Source: Muribaculaceae bacterium Isolate-002 (NCI)
GTDB lineage: Bacteria > Bacteroidota > Bacteroidia > Bacteroidales > Muribaculaceae
Direction of reading: 5' to 3'
Assembly: GCA_004102805.1 (NCBI GenBank)
Contig: SCEG01000021.1
Span: 1-50,720, forward strand
Length of the DNA: 50,720 nucleotides
The translations under genes were made by a program, and so were the position numbers. The notes below the pieces were generated by a model that made no database searches, had not been told where the DNA came from, and was given only the letters and a program-made list of their open reading frames with translations. Position 1 is the first letter of the stretch, and each line of letters opens with the position of its first letter. Positions 39,545 through 46,770 of the stretch are shown here, piece after piece.

Positions 39545-39588
39545 CCTCCCTCTCTCCCTCTTTGGGTTGCTCCGCAAGGGGCGGCTCT
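39545..39588. repeat. Right end of inverted repeat around ardA
   Basis: Inverse complement of 38119-38162 (43 of 44 bases). Much better conserved than the interior of the palindrome. Confidence 0.85.
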
Positions 39589-39718
39589 TTCTTCCGCTGA
39601 AAAAACAAAATCCGCCTACGCCTCACGCGCAAGCGGATTTCTCTAACTTCAAAATCTGAATATGACCTGCGGCCTCGCGGTCGCAATTAGCCTGTGGTTG
39701 GGATTGGGAATATCTTTG

Positions 39719-40153
39719 TCAGTCAGCCGAGATATGACACTCGACAAGGGATTTGAGGGCGACGTGGGAGATTTCATAGAAAAATCCCGCGCCGTCGCCG
39801 TCGGGCAGACCGCATCGGTGCTCCACCTTTACCTTTGGGAAAGGCGGCTCTTTCGAGCCGATGAGCCAACACTTGCCGTTGACATCGGTAACGACAAAAC
39901 CGAGTTTGAGGTGGATAGGGAGCAGTTCGTGTGTAAGGAATTTCAAGGTGGCGGTGTCTTGGAAAGAGCCGCCCTCTCTCTCGGTCACGCAACTGCACTG
40001 CGCATCATCGAAAACCCCGACAGCCGAAAGCGCGGTCAGCACCGGCACCGGCATACGGCAGATGCCGTGCAGGTCGACCCTGCGCGGCAGGTGGCGGCAG
40101 TCAAGCCAATGTATGGCCTTGACGCCGGGAAGTATTTGTCGGGAGGTTTTCAT
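39719..40153 (-). CDS. Conserved Bacteroidales phage protein, unknown
   Basis: 144 residues: PGVKAIHWLDCRHLPRRVDL, AQCSCVTEREGGSFQDTATL, KFLTHELLPIHLKLGFVVTD, FFYEISHVALKSLVECHISA. Mixed alpha/beta with several Cys and His; no clear zinc motif. It follows 40217-40687 by 63 nt, so both are likely transcribed from the promoter at 40712. I recognise it only as a protein type that recurs in Bacteroidales prophages. Confidence 0.5.
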   Translation of the reverse strand: MKTSRQILPGVKAIHWLDCRHLPRRVDLHGICRMPVPVLTALSAVGVFDDAQCSCVTEREGGSFQDTATLKFLTHELLPIHLKLGFVVTDVNGKCWLIGSKEPPFPKVKVEHRCGLPDGDGAGFFYEISHVALKSLVECHISAD

Positions 40154-40216
40154 ACTGGATTATGCTGTGGGGAGGACAAAACGGACATTTCCGTTTTTAT
40201 GCCCCTGAACTCGGGA

Positions 40217-40687
40217 TTATTTTTGTGAACTTTTCTTGCGTCGGTCGATGCGCCGGTATATGTCGCGCTTGCGTTGGTAGCGTTTGGCAATGGCGTTCCA
40301 GTTCTTCTCGGTCAGCTCAATGCCGTGCTTCTCCATAAAGGCATAAATGAGGTGATCCTGCCTTTGGAACACCGATGCGAAACGGTGGAGCGACTGCCAC
40401 ATCGAAATGTCGAAGCGGTTGCGTATGCAAGCGACGAGGGCATCACGCGCTTTCGGGGGCAGGTAGTAATAGCTCCGTGTGTCCTTGTTGCGGAAATTCG
40501 GCAGCTCGATAGCGAGCTTGCCGTCGCCCCCGAATTCCGGCACATAGTCCGGCGGCGGTGTCTGCAAGAATTGTTCGAGCAGCCCCGACTCAATCGACCC
40601 ACGGGTAAGCCGTACCGGGTCGGTACCGCCCTGTTCGTGGCGGAACCATTGCGCGAGATAGTCTTCGAGTTCGATGTAAAGGAGCAT
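40217..40687 (-). CDS. Conserved phage protein, helical and basic C-terminus
   Basis: 156 residues. MLLYIELEDYLAQWFRHEQG, LAIELPNFRNKDTRSYYYLP, PKARDALVACIRNRFDISMW, RQDHLIYAFMEKHGIELTEK, NWNAIAKRYQRKRDIYRRID. The C-terminal part looks like a helix-turn-helix with a basic tail (RKKSSQK), so DNA binding is plausible. It begins 25 nt below a TAACTTTG box and beside the iteron region; it could be a replication or regulatory protein. No named family recognised. Confidence 0.55.
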   Translation of the reverse strand: MLLYIELEDYLAQWFRHEQGGTDPVRLTRGSIESGLLEQFLQTPPPDYVPEFGGDGKLAIELPNFRNKDTRSYYYLPPKARDALVACIRNRFDISMWQSLHRFASVFQRQDHLIYAFMEKHGIELTEKNWNAIAKRYQRKRDIYRRIDRRKKSSQK

Positions 40688-40711
40688 ATAGAAATGGCGT
40701 ATTTATATATG

Positions 40712-40743
40712 CAAAGTTACTCAAATTCAAGCAAGTAGACAAT
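40712..40743 (-). promoter_or_regulatory. Promoter of 40217-40687
   Basis: Minus strand: TAACTTTG (40719-40712), with ATTG in place of TTTG 20 nt upstream (40743-40740). Confidence 0.6.
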
Positions 40744-40869
40744 GATTTGGCACTTGCTTAAAGAGTGACAATCAGGGATTTGGAGGGATAATGCGGTACT
40801 TCGGCGGCGAGCCGTGGCGAGCCATTCGGCCTGTAAGGGCAACAAAAGGAAATGGAGAGGGCATATACC

Positions 40870-41165
40870 CCCGCGGGTGACAGCGTTGACACTGTTGACA
40901 CGGCGGCGAGCCGCAAGGAAACAGGCCGCAAAGGCCGCTTATATACAAATACTTATCTCTTTTTGAAATAAAAAAGAGTAATGAATATAAGTGGCACGGA
41001 AGTGTCAACCGTTGGCTATGAAAATCTGCGGATTTTCGGAAATGGCTACCGTTGTCAACGATTGTCAACCATGCCGTTATGGATTAAGGCGTTGATTAAC
41101 AAGGAGTGCTATGCCGTCAACGCTGTCAATCCGTGAACGCCGCCTTTTGCAGTCAACTGCAAAAA
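40870..41165. other. Iteron region, candidate phage replication origin
   Basis: A roughly 300-bp gene-free stretch downstream of the primase-helicase gene. TTGACA-type motifs in 9-bp periodicity: GTGACA 40877, TTGACA 40886, TTGACA 40895; inverted TGTCAA at 41003, 41053, 41063 and 41124; CGTCAA at 41115; AGTCAA at 41151. A palindrome TTTTGCAGT/ACTGCAAAA lies at 41145-41164, and an AT-rich stretch at about 40940-40990. Clustered repeats, AT-rich DNA and a neighbouring replication gene are the usual signs of an origin. Confidence 0.55.
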
Positions 41166-41170
41166 GGAGA

Positions 41171-41201
41171 AAAAAATTAAAGGCCAACATCTTTGTTGAC
41201 C
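41171..41201 (-). terminator. Terminator of primase operon
   Basis: GGCCAAC (41182-41188) / GTTGACC (41195-41201); on the minus strand the stem runs into TTTAATTTTTTT. Confidence 0.7.
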
Positions 41202-41231
41202 TTTATATGCCGGGATAATGTTGCCGTCGCA

Positions 41232-44200
41232 TCAAAATGGAGCGTCTTCATCGCCGGTGGAGCTGAAAAGCGATTGAGGCTTCGGCGGTGCCGGAGCAAC
41301 AACGGCCACAGCGGCTGCGTCCTCGTCGATTTCCTCCGTTTCGGTCATCACCTCGGTTTCGAGAGTCAGGCCGAACTCCTGTTTAAGTATCGAATAATCG
41401 AAGCACAGCGCTTTCGGGCGGTTGACTTTCTGCTTGCGTACCTGCTGGCCGTTGACCGACTCGAAAGTGTAGTCGGGCGTTCCTTGTGGCGTGAGCAGCA
41501 CGAAGCGGTCTTGTTTGAGGCCCAGGAACGCCGGGTGCGATTTGAGATAGGATAAAGTGGTGGACCAGTTGGAGCGGTTGGCCGTAAGGTTCGCTCCACG
41601 TCCGCCGCTGAAAAGAGCCGACACCGCCGGGGCGTTGAGATAAAGGATTGGCTTCGCCTCGGCGAAGATCATATCCTCGTCCATAGAGATAGCGCGGAAG
41701 CGCTGTTGATACTTGATGCGGTAATGCGCTTTCTCGACGCAGCGGCCCGAAGTCTGCATACCTTGGAGGTCGTTCCAGAAATTTGCGACCTCCGACGACT
41801 CCTTGGCATATTCGTTTTGGTTGCGCATACCGTCGATAGCGCAGTCGAACAGGTCGGCGTAGCTGAAAGGCAGCTCGACGGCAGTTTCAAGGGCCCGGAA
41901 AGTGGCGAGCGGTATCACCCAGTTGCCGAAGATGCGGTCGTGCAGCTGCTCGTCCTTGACACGGGCCGCAAGCTCGCTCTTGGTGAGCGAGTATGCCTGT
42001 GGGAAATTCTTCTCGAACAGCGGACGCTGCGAGAGTATTTCGACGGCAAGGTGTGTCAGCCCCATATTGCAGAGCGCGACAAGTTCCTCGTATTTCTTGC
42101 GTTCCTCCTGTGTGAACGACGTTTTGGTGAAAGCGAGGAATATCAGTCGCGTAAAGAGCGCCATATCCTGTGTGGGCTTGTCCTGACCGCACAGCGCAAG
42201 GCCGGTCGACACGATGGTTTGCGCCGCCATTCCGTCGGTGTTGGTGTTCTTTTTGGTCTGACCGCCGCCACCCCACACACCTTTGAGGTAAGCTATCTTG
42301 CGCACATCAAGGTCGTTCTTGTATTCATCGAATACAACGAGGGTGTTCACCGCTTGCGAAACGCGGTCGTTCATCGCCGGAATTGAGGTAACGCCGAGGT
42401 TCGGAGGGTCGATGCCGTGGACGAAGAAAGATTGGAGGCAGGTGGCGAGCGTTGTCTTGCCCGTGCCTTTCTCGCCGAAAAGGTTAAGAATTGGGAAATG
42501 GCGTGTGCGCCGGAATATGATGTCACGGAACAGGCACGAGAAAAGGTAGCATAAGGCCACCCGTGCGTTGTCACCGAACACGTCGGTAAGTTTTGTGGCG
42601 AAGTCTGCGAGCCTCACGCCCGATGCGTTCTCGTGCACCATAAGCCGCTCGAACTGGTATATCTCGGGATTGTTGCGGTACATCTTTGATGTGGCCGGAA
42701 TATAGTATGTATGGCCGTTGCAGTCGCGTATGATGCCGAGGTCGTCGACACTGCGGAAGTGGCCGTCGAGCAGTATGCCGTTGCCAAAGGCGAAAAACTC
42801 CCCGGCATTATCCCAGCCCAGCTTGCGGATACGCTCGGCGGAGTCGGTCTTGGCATAGGTGTATTCCTTTACGTTGTTGAGTTTGTCTATCTTGGCTCGC
42901 CACACGAAGTTGCCGAGCGAGCCTACACGTTGCTGAAAGGTCGAGAGCGAGCACAGCTCGGCCTCGGTCAGCTCGATAATGCGCGACTGCCCGAATTTGT
43001 TCTTCATCTGGAAAATACGGGTGCCGTTCCTTTCGTCCTGAATATGGTAAAGCGGTTCGAGTATGAAATTGGAGAGCCGGGTCGGCTCGTCGTCGCCGTC
43101 GAAAGTGAAATAGCAGTTGTCGCGTATGGTGAGGTTGTACTGGCGCAGAAGCTCGATGTCGCGCTCCCGTTCATTCTTCGGCGATGCAGCGGCTTTCTGC
43201 CGCGCTTCCCCTTTGGAACGGGTCAGTGCGTCGCGCCACAACTTCACCTTGCCGTGCATCTTGGCAAGCTGTTCGATGCAGGTATCGAGCACGAGCGCGT
43301 CCTTGACGTGGCGCAGAAGCTCCGCTATCTCTGCCACGCACTTGCGCTGCTCCACGAGGGAGTCGGCGGTGGCGAAGCGTTTCTCCGCGAGCCATACGAC
43401 AAAGGGCTTTTCCTCAATCGAGGAATAGATCTCTTTGGAGAGGATATAGCTGTCGGCGTCCTGTTTGCCGACGGTGGCTATCTTCCTCCGCCGCTCAAAG
43501 TCGCTTATGCCGTCGGCTTCGAGGGCTTCGATTTCAAAATCGAACAGCGGCACATACACGTCGCGGAAGTCGGCAGGGAGCTGCCTTACCGTGACATCGA
43601 AGCCGAGTTGCACGGCACGTTTGCCGTTATCCATTACGGCGACGAAGCCGGGTCCGTAAGGCTCACCCTCTTTCGGAGGGTCGGAGTCCGGGATAAAGCA
43701 TAGCGACCGGGTATGCTTTTTCAGCTGCTCGAACTGCCTGTCGCTCCACGCCGTTCCGAGGGTGGCTACGGTGTTCAATATCCCGACCGACTGCAAGCGC
43801 AGCACGTCGGGCGCACCCTCCACGATGTTGAACAGCCCGGCCTCGCGGCAACGGCTCGCCCTGTCGAGTCCGAAAACGGTATCGCTCTTTGTGAAGATGT
43901 CCGAGTTTATGGAGTTCATATACTTGGCGGTCTTCTTGCTCTTGCCGAAGTACCGCCCGGTGAACGCCACGACACGCCCGATGCGGTCGCGTATGGGTAT
44001 CATCACTCGCTCGCGGAACATCGCATAGGCTCTGCCGTCCTCCGAGCGCCGCAGCAGCCCCGACTGGAAAAGCAGATCCTCGGGCAAGGCTCTGCTTTTG
44101 CAGTAGTCGATAAATGCGCGGCTGTCCTTCGGGGCATAGCCGATGCCGGAGGTGTCGCAAAATTCCTCGTTCCACCTGCTGTAAGTATAATCCCCGGCCG

Positions 44201-44615
44201 CTCTCGCCTCGTCGTCCATTTGCAGACGGAGCTGTGAGGTGAAGAATTGATGCGCCGCCGACAATACGGCAAAAAGAGCCTCGCGCTTTTTGGCGGCTTG
44301 CAGCTGTTCCTCGTTCTGCTCCGTCCGTGTGTATTCTATGGTGATGTTGTGGCTACGGGCCAAAAACTCGACTGCCCCGTAGAAGTCCAGCCCCTCTTTC
44401 TCCATTGTGAACTGTATGCCGTCGCCGCCCTTGCGGCAGCTGTGGCAGTAGCAAAGGTTCTTTGCCGGAGATACGGAGAAAGAGGCTGTTCTTTCGGAAT
44501 GGAACGGGCACAGCCCGAAAAACTCCGAGCCGTGGCGCCGGAGTTCCGTGTAAGGCTTGACAACATCTGCAATGTCAAGCTCCCTCACACGTTGTACGGT
44601 TGTTTCGCTAATCAT
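41232..44615 (-). CDS. Phage primase-helicase
   Basis: 1127 residues. DnaG-type zinc finger (residues about 36-61: CPFHSERTASF, CYCHSCRKGGD), primase core with the Toprim motifs NIVEGAPDVLRL (near 262) and FIPDSDPP, a long linker, and a C-terminal helicase domain with Walker A GEKGTGKT near 713 (LNLFGEKGTGKTTLATCLQS) and VVFDEYKNDL as Walker B. It would lay primers and open the replication fork for phage DNA. It ends in an acidic, Pro-rich tail with DEDAPF, as found in proteins that bind SSB or other replication partners. Starts in an ATGA overlap with the preceding HTH gene; last gene of the early operon. Confidence 0.88.
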   Translation of the reverse strand: MISETTVQRVRELDIADVVKPYTELRRHGSEFFGLCPFHSERTASFSVSPAKNLCYCHSCRKGGDGIQFTMEKEGLDFYGAVEFLARSHNITIEYTRTEQNEEQLQAAKKREALFAVLSAAHQFFTSQLRLQMDDEARAAGDYTYSRWNEEFCDTSGIGYAPKDSRAFIDYCKSRALPEDLLFQSGLLRRSEDGRAYAMFRERVMIPIRDRIGRVVAFTGRYFGKSKKTAKYMNSINSDIFTKSDTVFGLDRASRCREAGLFNIVEGAPDVLRLQSVGILNTVATLGTAWSDRQFEQLKKHTRSLCFIPDSDPPKEGEPYGPGFVAVMDNGKRAVQLGFDVTVRQLPADFRDVYVPLFDFEIEALEADGISDFERRRKIATVGKQDADSYILSKEIYSSIEEKPFVVWLAEKRFATADSLVEQRKCVAEIAELLRHVKDALVLDTCIEQLAKMHGKVKLWRDALTRSKGEARQKAAASPKNERERDIELLRQYNLTIRDNCYFTFDGDDEPTRLSNFILEPLYHIQDERNGTRIFQMKNKFGQSRIIELTEAELCSLSTFQQRVGSLGNFVWRAKIDKLNNVKEYTYAKTDSAERIRKLGWDNAGEFFAFGNGILLDGHFRSVDDLGIIRDCNGHTYYIPATSKMYRNNPEIYQFERLMVHENASGVRLADFATKLTDVFGDNARVALCYLFSCLFRDIIFRRTRHFPILNLFGEKGTGKTTLATCLQSFFVHGIDPPNLGVTSIPAMNDRVSQAVNTLVVFDEYKNDLDVRKIAYLKGVWGGGGQTKKNTNTDGMAAQTIVSTGLALCGQDKPTQDMALFTRLIFLAFTKTSFTQEERKKYEELVALCNMGLTHLAVEILSQRPLFEKNFPQAYSLTKSELAARVKDEQLHDRIFGNWVIPLATFRALETAVELPFSYADLFDCAIDGMRNQNEYAKESSEVANFWNDLQGMQTSGRCVEKAHYRIKYQQRFRAISMDEDMIFAEAKPILYLNAPAVSALFSGGRGANLTANRSNWSTTLSYLKSHPAFLGLKQDRFVLLTPQGTPDYTFESVNGQQVRKQKVNRPKALCFDYSILKQEFGLTLETEVMTETEEIDEDAAAVAVVAPAPPKPQSLFSSTGDEDAPF

Positions 44616-44815
44616 AATCTGCTCGCTTTATCCCAGCAGTCGATTATCGCCCTGCCGGTGTATTTGAGGCGCGCCCGGTTGCCGGGATTGACAGGTTCAA
44701 TCAGGCCGAGGGAGCGCATTTTTCGTAAAGTCTTGTGACACACGCCAAGTTCGGCACAAGTTCTCTTAACCGAAAATACACCCTCGGGGTCACAGGTAGG
44801 TCTTGTTTCAATCAT
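44612..44815 (-). CDS. Small HTH protein (MerR/excisionase type)
   Basis: 67 residues from ATG 44815, chosen because it overlaps the previous stop (ATGA) and begins MIETRPTCDPEGVFSVKRTC. AELGVCHKTLRKMRSLGLIE and PVNPGNRARLKYTGRAIIDC form the winged helix-turn-helix pattern of excisionase-like HTH_17 proteins. It precedes the primase by another ATGA overlap, so the two are translationally coupled. It could be an excisionase or an early regulator. Confidence 0.65.
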   Translation of the reverse strand: MIETRPTCDPEGVFSVKRTCAELGVCHKTLRKMRSLGLIEPVNPGNRARLKYTGRAIIDCWDKASRL

Positions 44816-45063
44816 TGGGCGGCACACATTTCCGGCTCGTCCGGCACAAAAATAGTGTGCCCGGCCTCGCTCTCTATTATCTCTTTGGCCTCCGCAGGTA
44901 TGCGGCAGGCCATACATTTCCAATTGAAAAAGGTTTGCCGTTTCACCTTGAAGCGGCGTATAACGGCGGTTACGAACTCGACCCTCTCCCAGTAGGTGAG
45001 GGTGTCGAGAAAGGCATTGAGCTGCCCTGCCTCCCTATGCTTTATATCGTTGTTGGTGTTCAT
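44812..45063 (-). CDS. Small DNA-binding-like early protein
   Basis: 83 residues from ATG 45063, directly after the stop of the preceding gene (45066); an in-frame ATG at 45084 would overlap it. NAFLDTLTYWERVEFVTAVI, RRFKVKRQTFFNWKCMACRI and PAEAKEIIESEAG have the shape of a Cro-type helix-turn-helix: the second helix K-V-K-R-Q-T-F-F-N-W resembles the recognition helix of the Cro-like protein at 45267. Likely an early regulator. ATGA overlap with the next gene. Confidence 0.55.
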   Translation of the reverse strand: MNTNNDIKHREAGQLNAFLDTLTYWERVEFVTAVIRRFKVKRQTFFNWKCMACRIPAEAKEIIESEAGHTIFVPDEPEMCAAQ

Positions 45064-45065
45064 AT

Positions 45066-45263
45066 TCAGATTTGCTTGTTCCAAAAACTAATTATCTCAC
45101 TACCGAGGTAAAATTTCTTTGCAGTCGATTTACGTACTCCTGATTTAATACGCCCGGATTTAGTGTATTTCAATAGACTGTTGCGGTGTATGCCGAGCAA
45201 TTTGCAGGTTTCAGTTACGGTGTAACGAGAGTTAGGCTGCACATTGGGTTGTTCAGTTACCAT
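45066..45263 (-). CDS. Helix-turn-helix protein (HTH_17 type)
   Basis: 65 residues: NSRYTVTETCKLLGIHRNSL, LKYTKSGRIKSGVRKSTAKK, FYLGSEIISFWNKQI. YTVTETCKLLGIHRNSLLKYTKSGRI is the classic HTH_17/excisionase pattern. It starts four bases after the Cro-like gene ends. Together with the two small genes below it forms the early regulatory block; one of these three is probably the excisionase (xis) for the integrase. Confidence 0.7.
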   Translation of the reverse strand: MVTEQPNVQPNSRYTVTETCKLLGIHRNSLLKYTKSGRIKSGVRKSTAKKFYLGSEIISFWNKQI

Positions 45264-45266
45264 AGC

Positions 45267-45497
45267 TCACTGATGTTCATTGATTGGGAATAATGAAGCG
45301 GCATCAACACCGAGAGTGTCAGCGATGATATTCTGTATTATTGGCTCGGGCTTGAATTTTCCGCTTATCCATAACCTTACAGTAACCTCTGAACGCCCTG
45401 TTGCGTCCATAAGGTCTTGAATGAGCTGTCGACCGGGAGAGAGTTGCTGCATCTTCTCCTTGTACAGGTCGGCAAGTGATATTTTTCGTTTATCCAT
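45267..45497 (-). CDS. Cro-like helix-turn-helix regulator
   Basis: 76 residues from ATG 45497 (MDKRKISLADLYKEKMQQLS); the frame is open upstream but that part overlaps the promoter of the divergent repressor. RQLIQDLMDATGRSEVTVRL and WISGKFKPEPIIQNIIADTL form an HTH with the W-x-S-G-K-x-K-P motif of phage Cro proteins, and the chain ends with LGVDAASLFP. First gene of the early operon, divergent from the repressor gene at 45676, so it probably controls the lysis-lysogeny choice. Confidence 0.7.
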   Translation of the reverse strand: MDKRKISLADLYKEKMQQLSPGRQLIQDLMDATGRSEVTVRLWISGKFKPEPIIQNIIADTLGVDAASLFPINEHQ

Positions 45498-45524
45498 TAT
45501 AAGAAAAAATTTAGTGGGTAAATA

Positions 45525-45556
45525 TTTGCTTATATCAAGAAGATGTAGTAACTTTG
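45525..45556 (+). promoter_or_regulatory. Promoter of repressor gene
   Basis: TTTG (45525-45528), 20 nt, TAACTTTG (45549-45556). Leader of about 110 nt to ATG 45676. It overlaps the leader of the cro-like gene. Confidence 0.8.
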
Positions 45557-45614
45557 TATTCAGATAAAGCAAAGCAACAGAAGACTACAACGCTTGATGT
45601 GCATAATATAACCA

Positions 45615-45622
45615 CAAAGTTA
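45615..45622 (-). promoter_or_regulatory. -7 box of early (cro) operon
   Basis: Minus strand TAACTTTG. No good TTTG at the -33 position. It faces the repressor promoter, so the two transcripts overlap by about 50 nt. Confidence 0.6.
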
Positions 45623-45675
45623 AGTCTTTTATTGCATATATTATTCACTAAACCGCAGAAAAATTTGTTAAAAAT

Positions 45676-46197
45676 ATGCGCCCAAAAGGACAAATATTTG
45701 ATTTAAGGACGTTTAGAGCCGACCACAAAGTTTCTCAAAAGGAGCTTGCAGAACGGTTTGGTCGTCCACAAAGTTTTCTGTCAGCTATTGAACATGGGAA
45801 ACGGTCGGCACCTCCGGCTCTACTTGATGCTTTGGCGAGAGAGTTTAATGTGGATAATATATCTGATTATTTATCCGACCCTCCCGAGCAAACTTTTGGC
45901 TCTGTCGAAGATGTCAAAAACTCGATAGTCAATTCGCCCGGAGGTCAAGTATTGCTAAACGAGTTTGGTAAGAAACTCTCGCCAACCGAGATTAAGAGAA
46001 TATTGGAGATAGAGGAAAACGAAATTAGAAAATCATTAGCTCCGATATCGAACACCAAAGAAACAGATGCCTTTGCCGACTTGGTTTCTTTACTGAAAAA
46101 ATCACAGGAAAAGGCAGATGCTTTGGAGAAAGAAAATAGAGAGTTGAGAGCAGAAATTGAGCGGCTTAACGGGCTGCTTCCGAAGCGGAAAAAGTAA
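45676..46197 (+). CDS. XRE-family phage repressor with coiled-coil tail
   Basis: 173 residues. HTH_3 domain at about 8-65 (FRADHKVSQKELAERFGRPQ, SFLSAIEHGKRSAPPALLDA); middle region with LSPTEIKRILEIEENEIRKS; C-terminal leucine-zipper-like coiled coil (ADALEKENRELRAEIERLNG) that would make it a dimer. No S24 peptidase domain, so induction would not be by RecA-stimulated self-cleavage. Next to the right attachment site, opposite to the early operon: the usual place of a prophage repressor. Confidence 0.85.
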   Translation: MRPKGQIFDLRTFRADHKVSQKELAERFGRPQSFLSAIEHGKRSAPPALLDALAREFNVDNISDYLSDPPEQTFGSVEDVKNSIVNSPGGQVLLNEFGKKLSPTEIKRILEIEENEIRKSLAPISNTKETDAFADLVSLLKKSQEKADALEKENRELRAEIERLNGLLPKRKK

Positions 46198-46218
46198 ACC
46201 TTGCGCATCACCTTGTAC
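46198..46218. promoter_or_regulatory. Arm-type binding sites, right end of prophage
   Basis: ACCTTGCGC (46198-46206) and ACCTTGTAC (46210-46218), 12 bp start to start, the same motif and spacing as 4516 and 4528 at the left end. They directly follow the repressor stop. Confidence 0.65.
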
Positions 46219-46280
46219 GCAAGGAAAAGGAGTAAATTAAAGTATTGTAAATTAGCTGTTTGCAGCAGCGAAAACATAGC

Positions 46281-46322
46281 CTCATAATCAGGGAGTCCTT
46301 GGTTCAAGCCCAAGTGGGACCA
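46281..46322 (+). pseudogene. 3' half of a tRNA-Met-like gene
   Basis: Reads as a tRNA from the anticodon loop to the discriminator base: CTCATAA loop with CAT anticodon, stem TCAGG, variable GAGTC, T-arm CTTGG-TTCAAGC-CCAAG, acceptor TGGGACC, discriminator A. The 5' half is missing: the bases before 46281 do not pair with the anticodon stem. It therefore is a tRNA relic at the phage end, probably part of the original attP identity block. Confidence 0.8.
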
Positions 46323-46323
46323 C
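46311..46323 (+). other. attR core
   Basis: CAAGTGGGACCAC, equal to attL and to 48245-48257, overlapping the T-arm and acceptor of the tRNA relic. Confidence 0.8.
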
Positions 46324-46335
46324 TTCTTAAAAATC

Positions 46336-46372
46336 AAGCACTTACATTCAGTTGTAGGTGCTTTCCTTTTTT
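46336..46372 (+). terminator. Terminator behind attR
   Basis: AAGCAC (46336-46341) / GTGCTT (46358-46363) with inner TTACA/TGTAG, then CCTTTTTT. Confidence 0.65.
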
Positions 46373-46733
46373 CAGTACGGAACTTATTCGGAACTTTGAT
46401 TTTTAATTATGACTTTTCCCATATTATCGGGTATGTAGCAAAACGCGACACCCTGCCGATCTATTATTAATTGCCCTGCTTTTGGGGTATTTAACCGGCA
46501 ACATGGTCAAACACTAACAAAGTTGACTGACAATCAATTCTCTCCCAAACGCCGCCTTTTGGCAGCTGTTATCGGCTTGCCGCTTTGCTCCGCAAAGAAA
46601 CGCCATTGACGGCATTGCCTCGCCCCGACAATGCCTCGCTTGCGACAGAACATGCCGAGACGTCGCGCCTCTCGCAGTTTCCGGGTGATTTTGTAATGTA
46701 TAACAAATAGAACTGTGAGTTATGCCATTTTTG
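46373..46733. other. Flank between prophage and ATPase unit 2
   Basis: No gene. A 25-bp sequence starting AATTGCCCTGCTTTTGGGGT at 46469-46493 recurs exactly at 48347-48371, behind the third att core, which shows that both are equivalent flanks of a tandem duplication. Unit 2 begins at about 46599. Confidence 0.6.
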
Positions 46734-46765
46734 TTTGGTATGATTAATAAAATTCATTACATTTG
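46734..46765 (+). promoter_or_regulatory. Promoter of ATPase copy 2
   Basis: TTTG (46734-46737), 20 nt, TACATTTG (46758-46765); ATG at 46771, again almost leaderless. Confidence 0.85.
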
Positions 46766-46770
46766 CAGGT

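Larger units (their letters stand above)
4366..46323. mobile_element. Integrated siphovirus-like prophage, about 42 kb
   Basis: Bounded by the 13-bp direct repeat CAAGTGGGACCAC (4366-4378 and 46311-46323). It holds an integrase next to the left end, a repressor next to the right end, and between them terminase, protease, major capsid, portal, tape measure, hub, tail fibre, lysis cassette and primase-helicase genes, with structural genes co-oriented on the minus strand. A long tape measure and no contractile sheath gene suggest a siphovirus. Cargo genes, often with host-type promoters, are inserted between late transcription units. The terminase frameshift (29571-29576) and protease amber codon (35699-35701) raise doubt that it is still fully functional. 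Confidence 0.9.

Noticed and set aside
38119..39588. Diversity-generating retroelement (template and variable repeat) as explanation for mirrored copies
   Set aside because: No reverse transcriptase in the window, the copies are inverted, and differences include many indels rather than adenine-specific substitutions.
46251..46323. Intact tRNA-Met gene
   Set aside because: Only the 3' half from the anticodon loop is present; upstream bases do not pair with the anticodon stem or acceptor.
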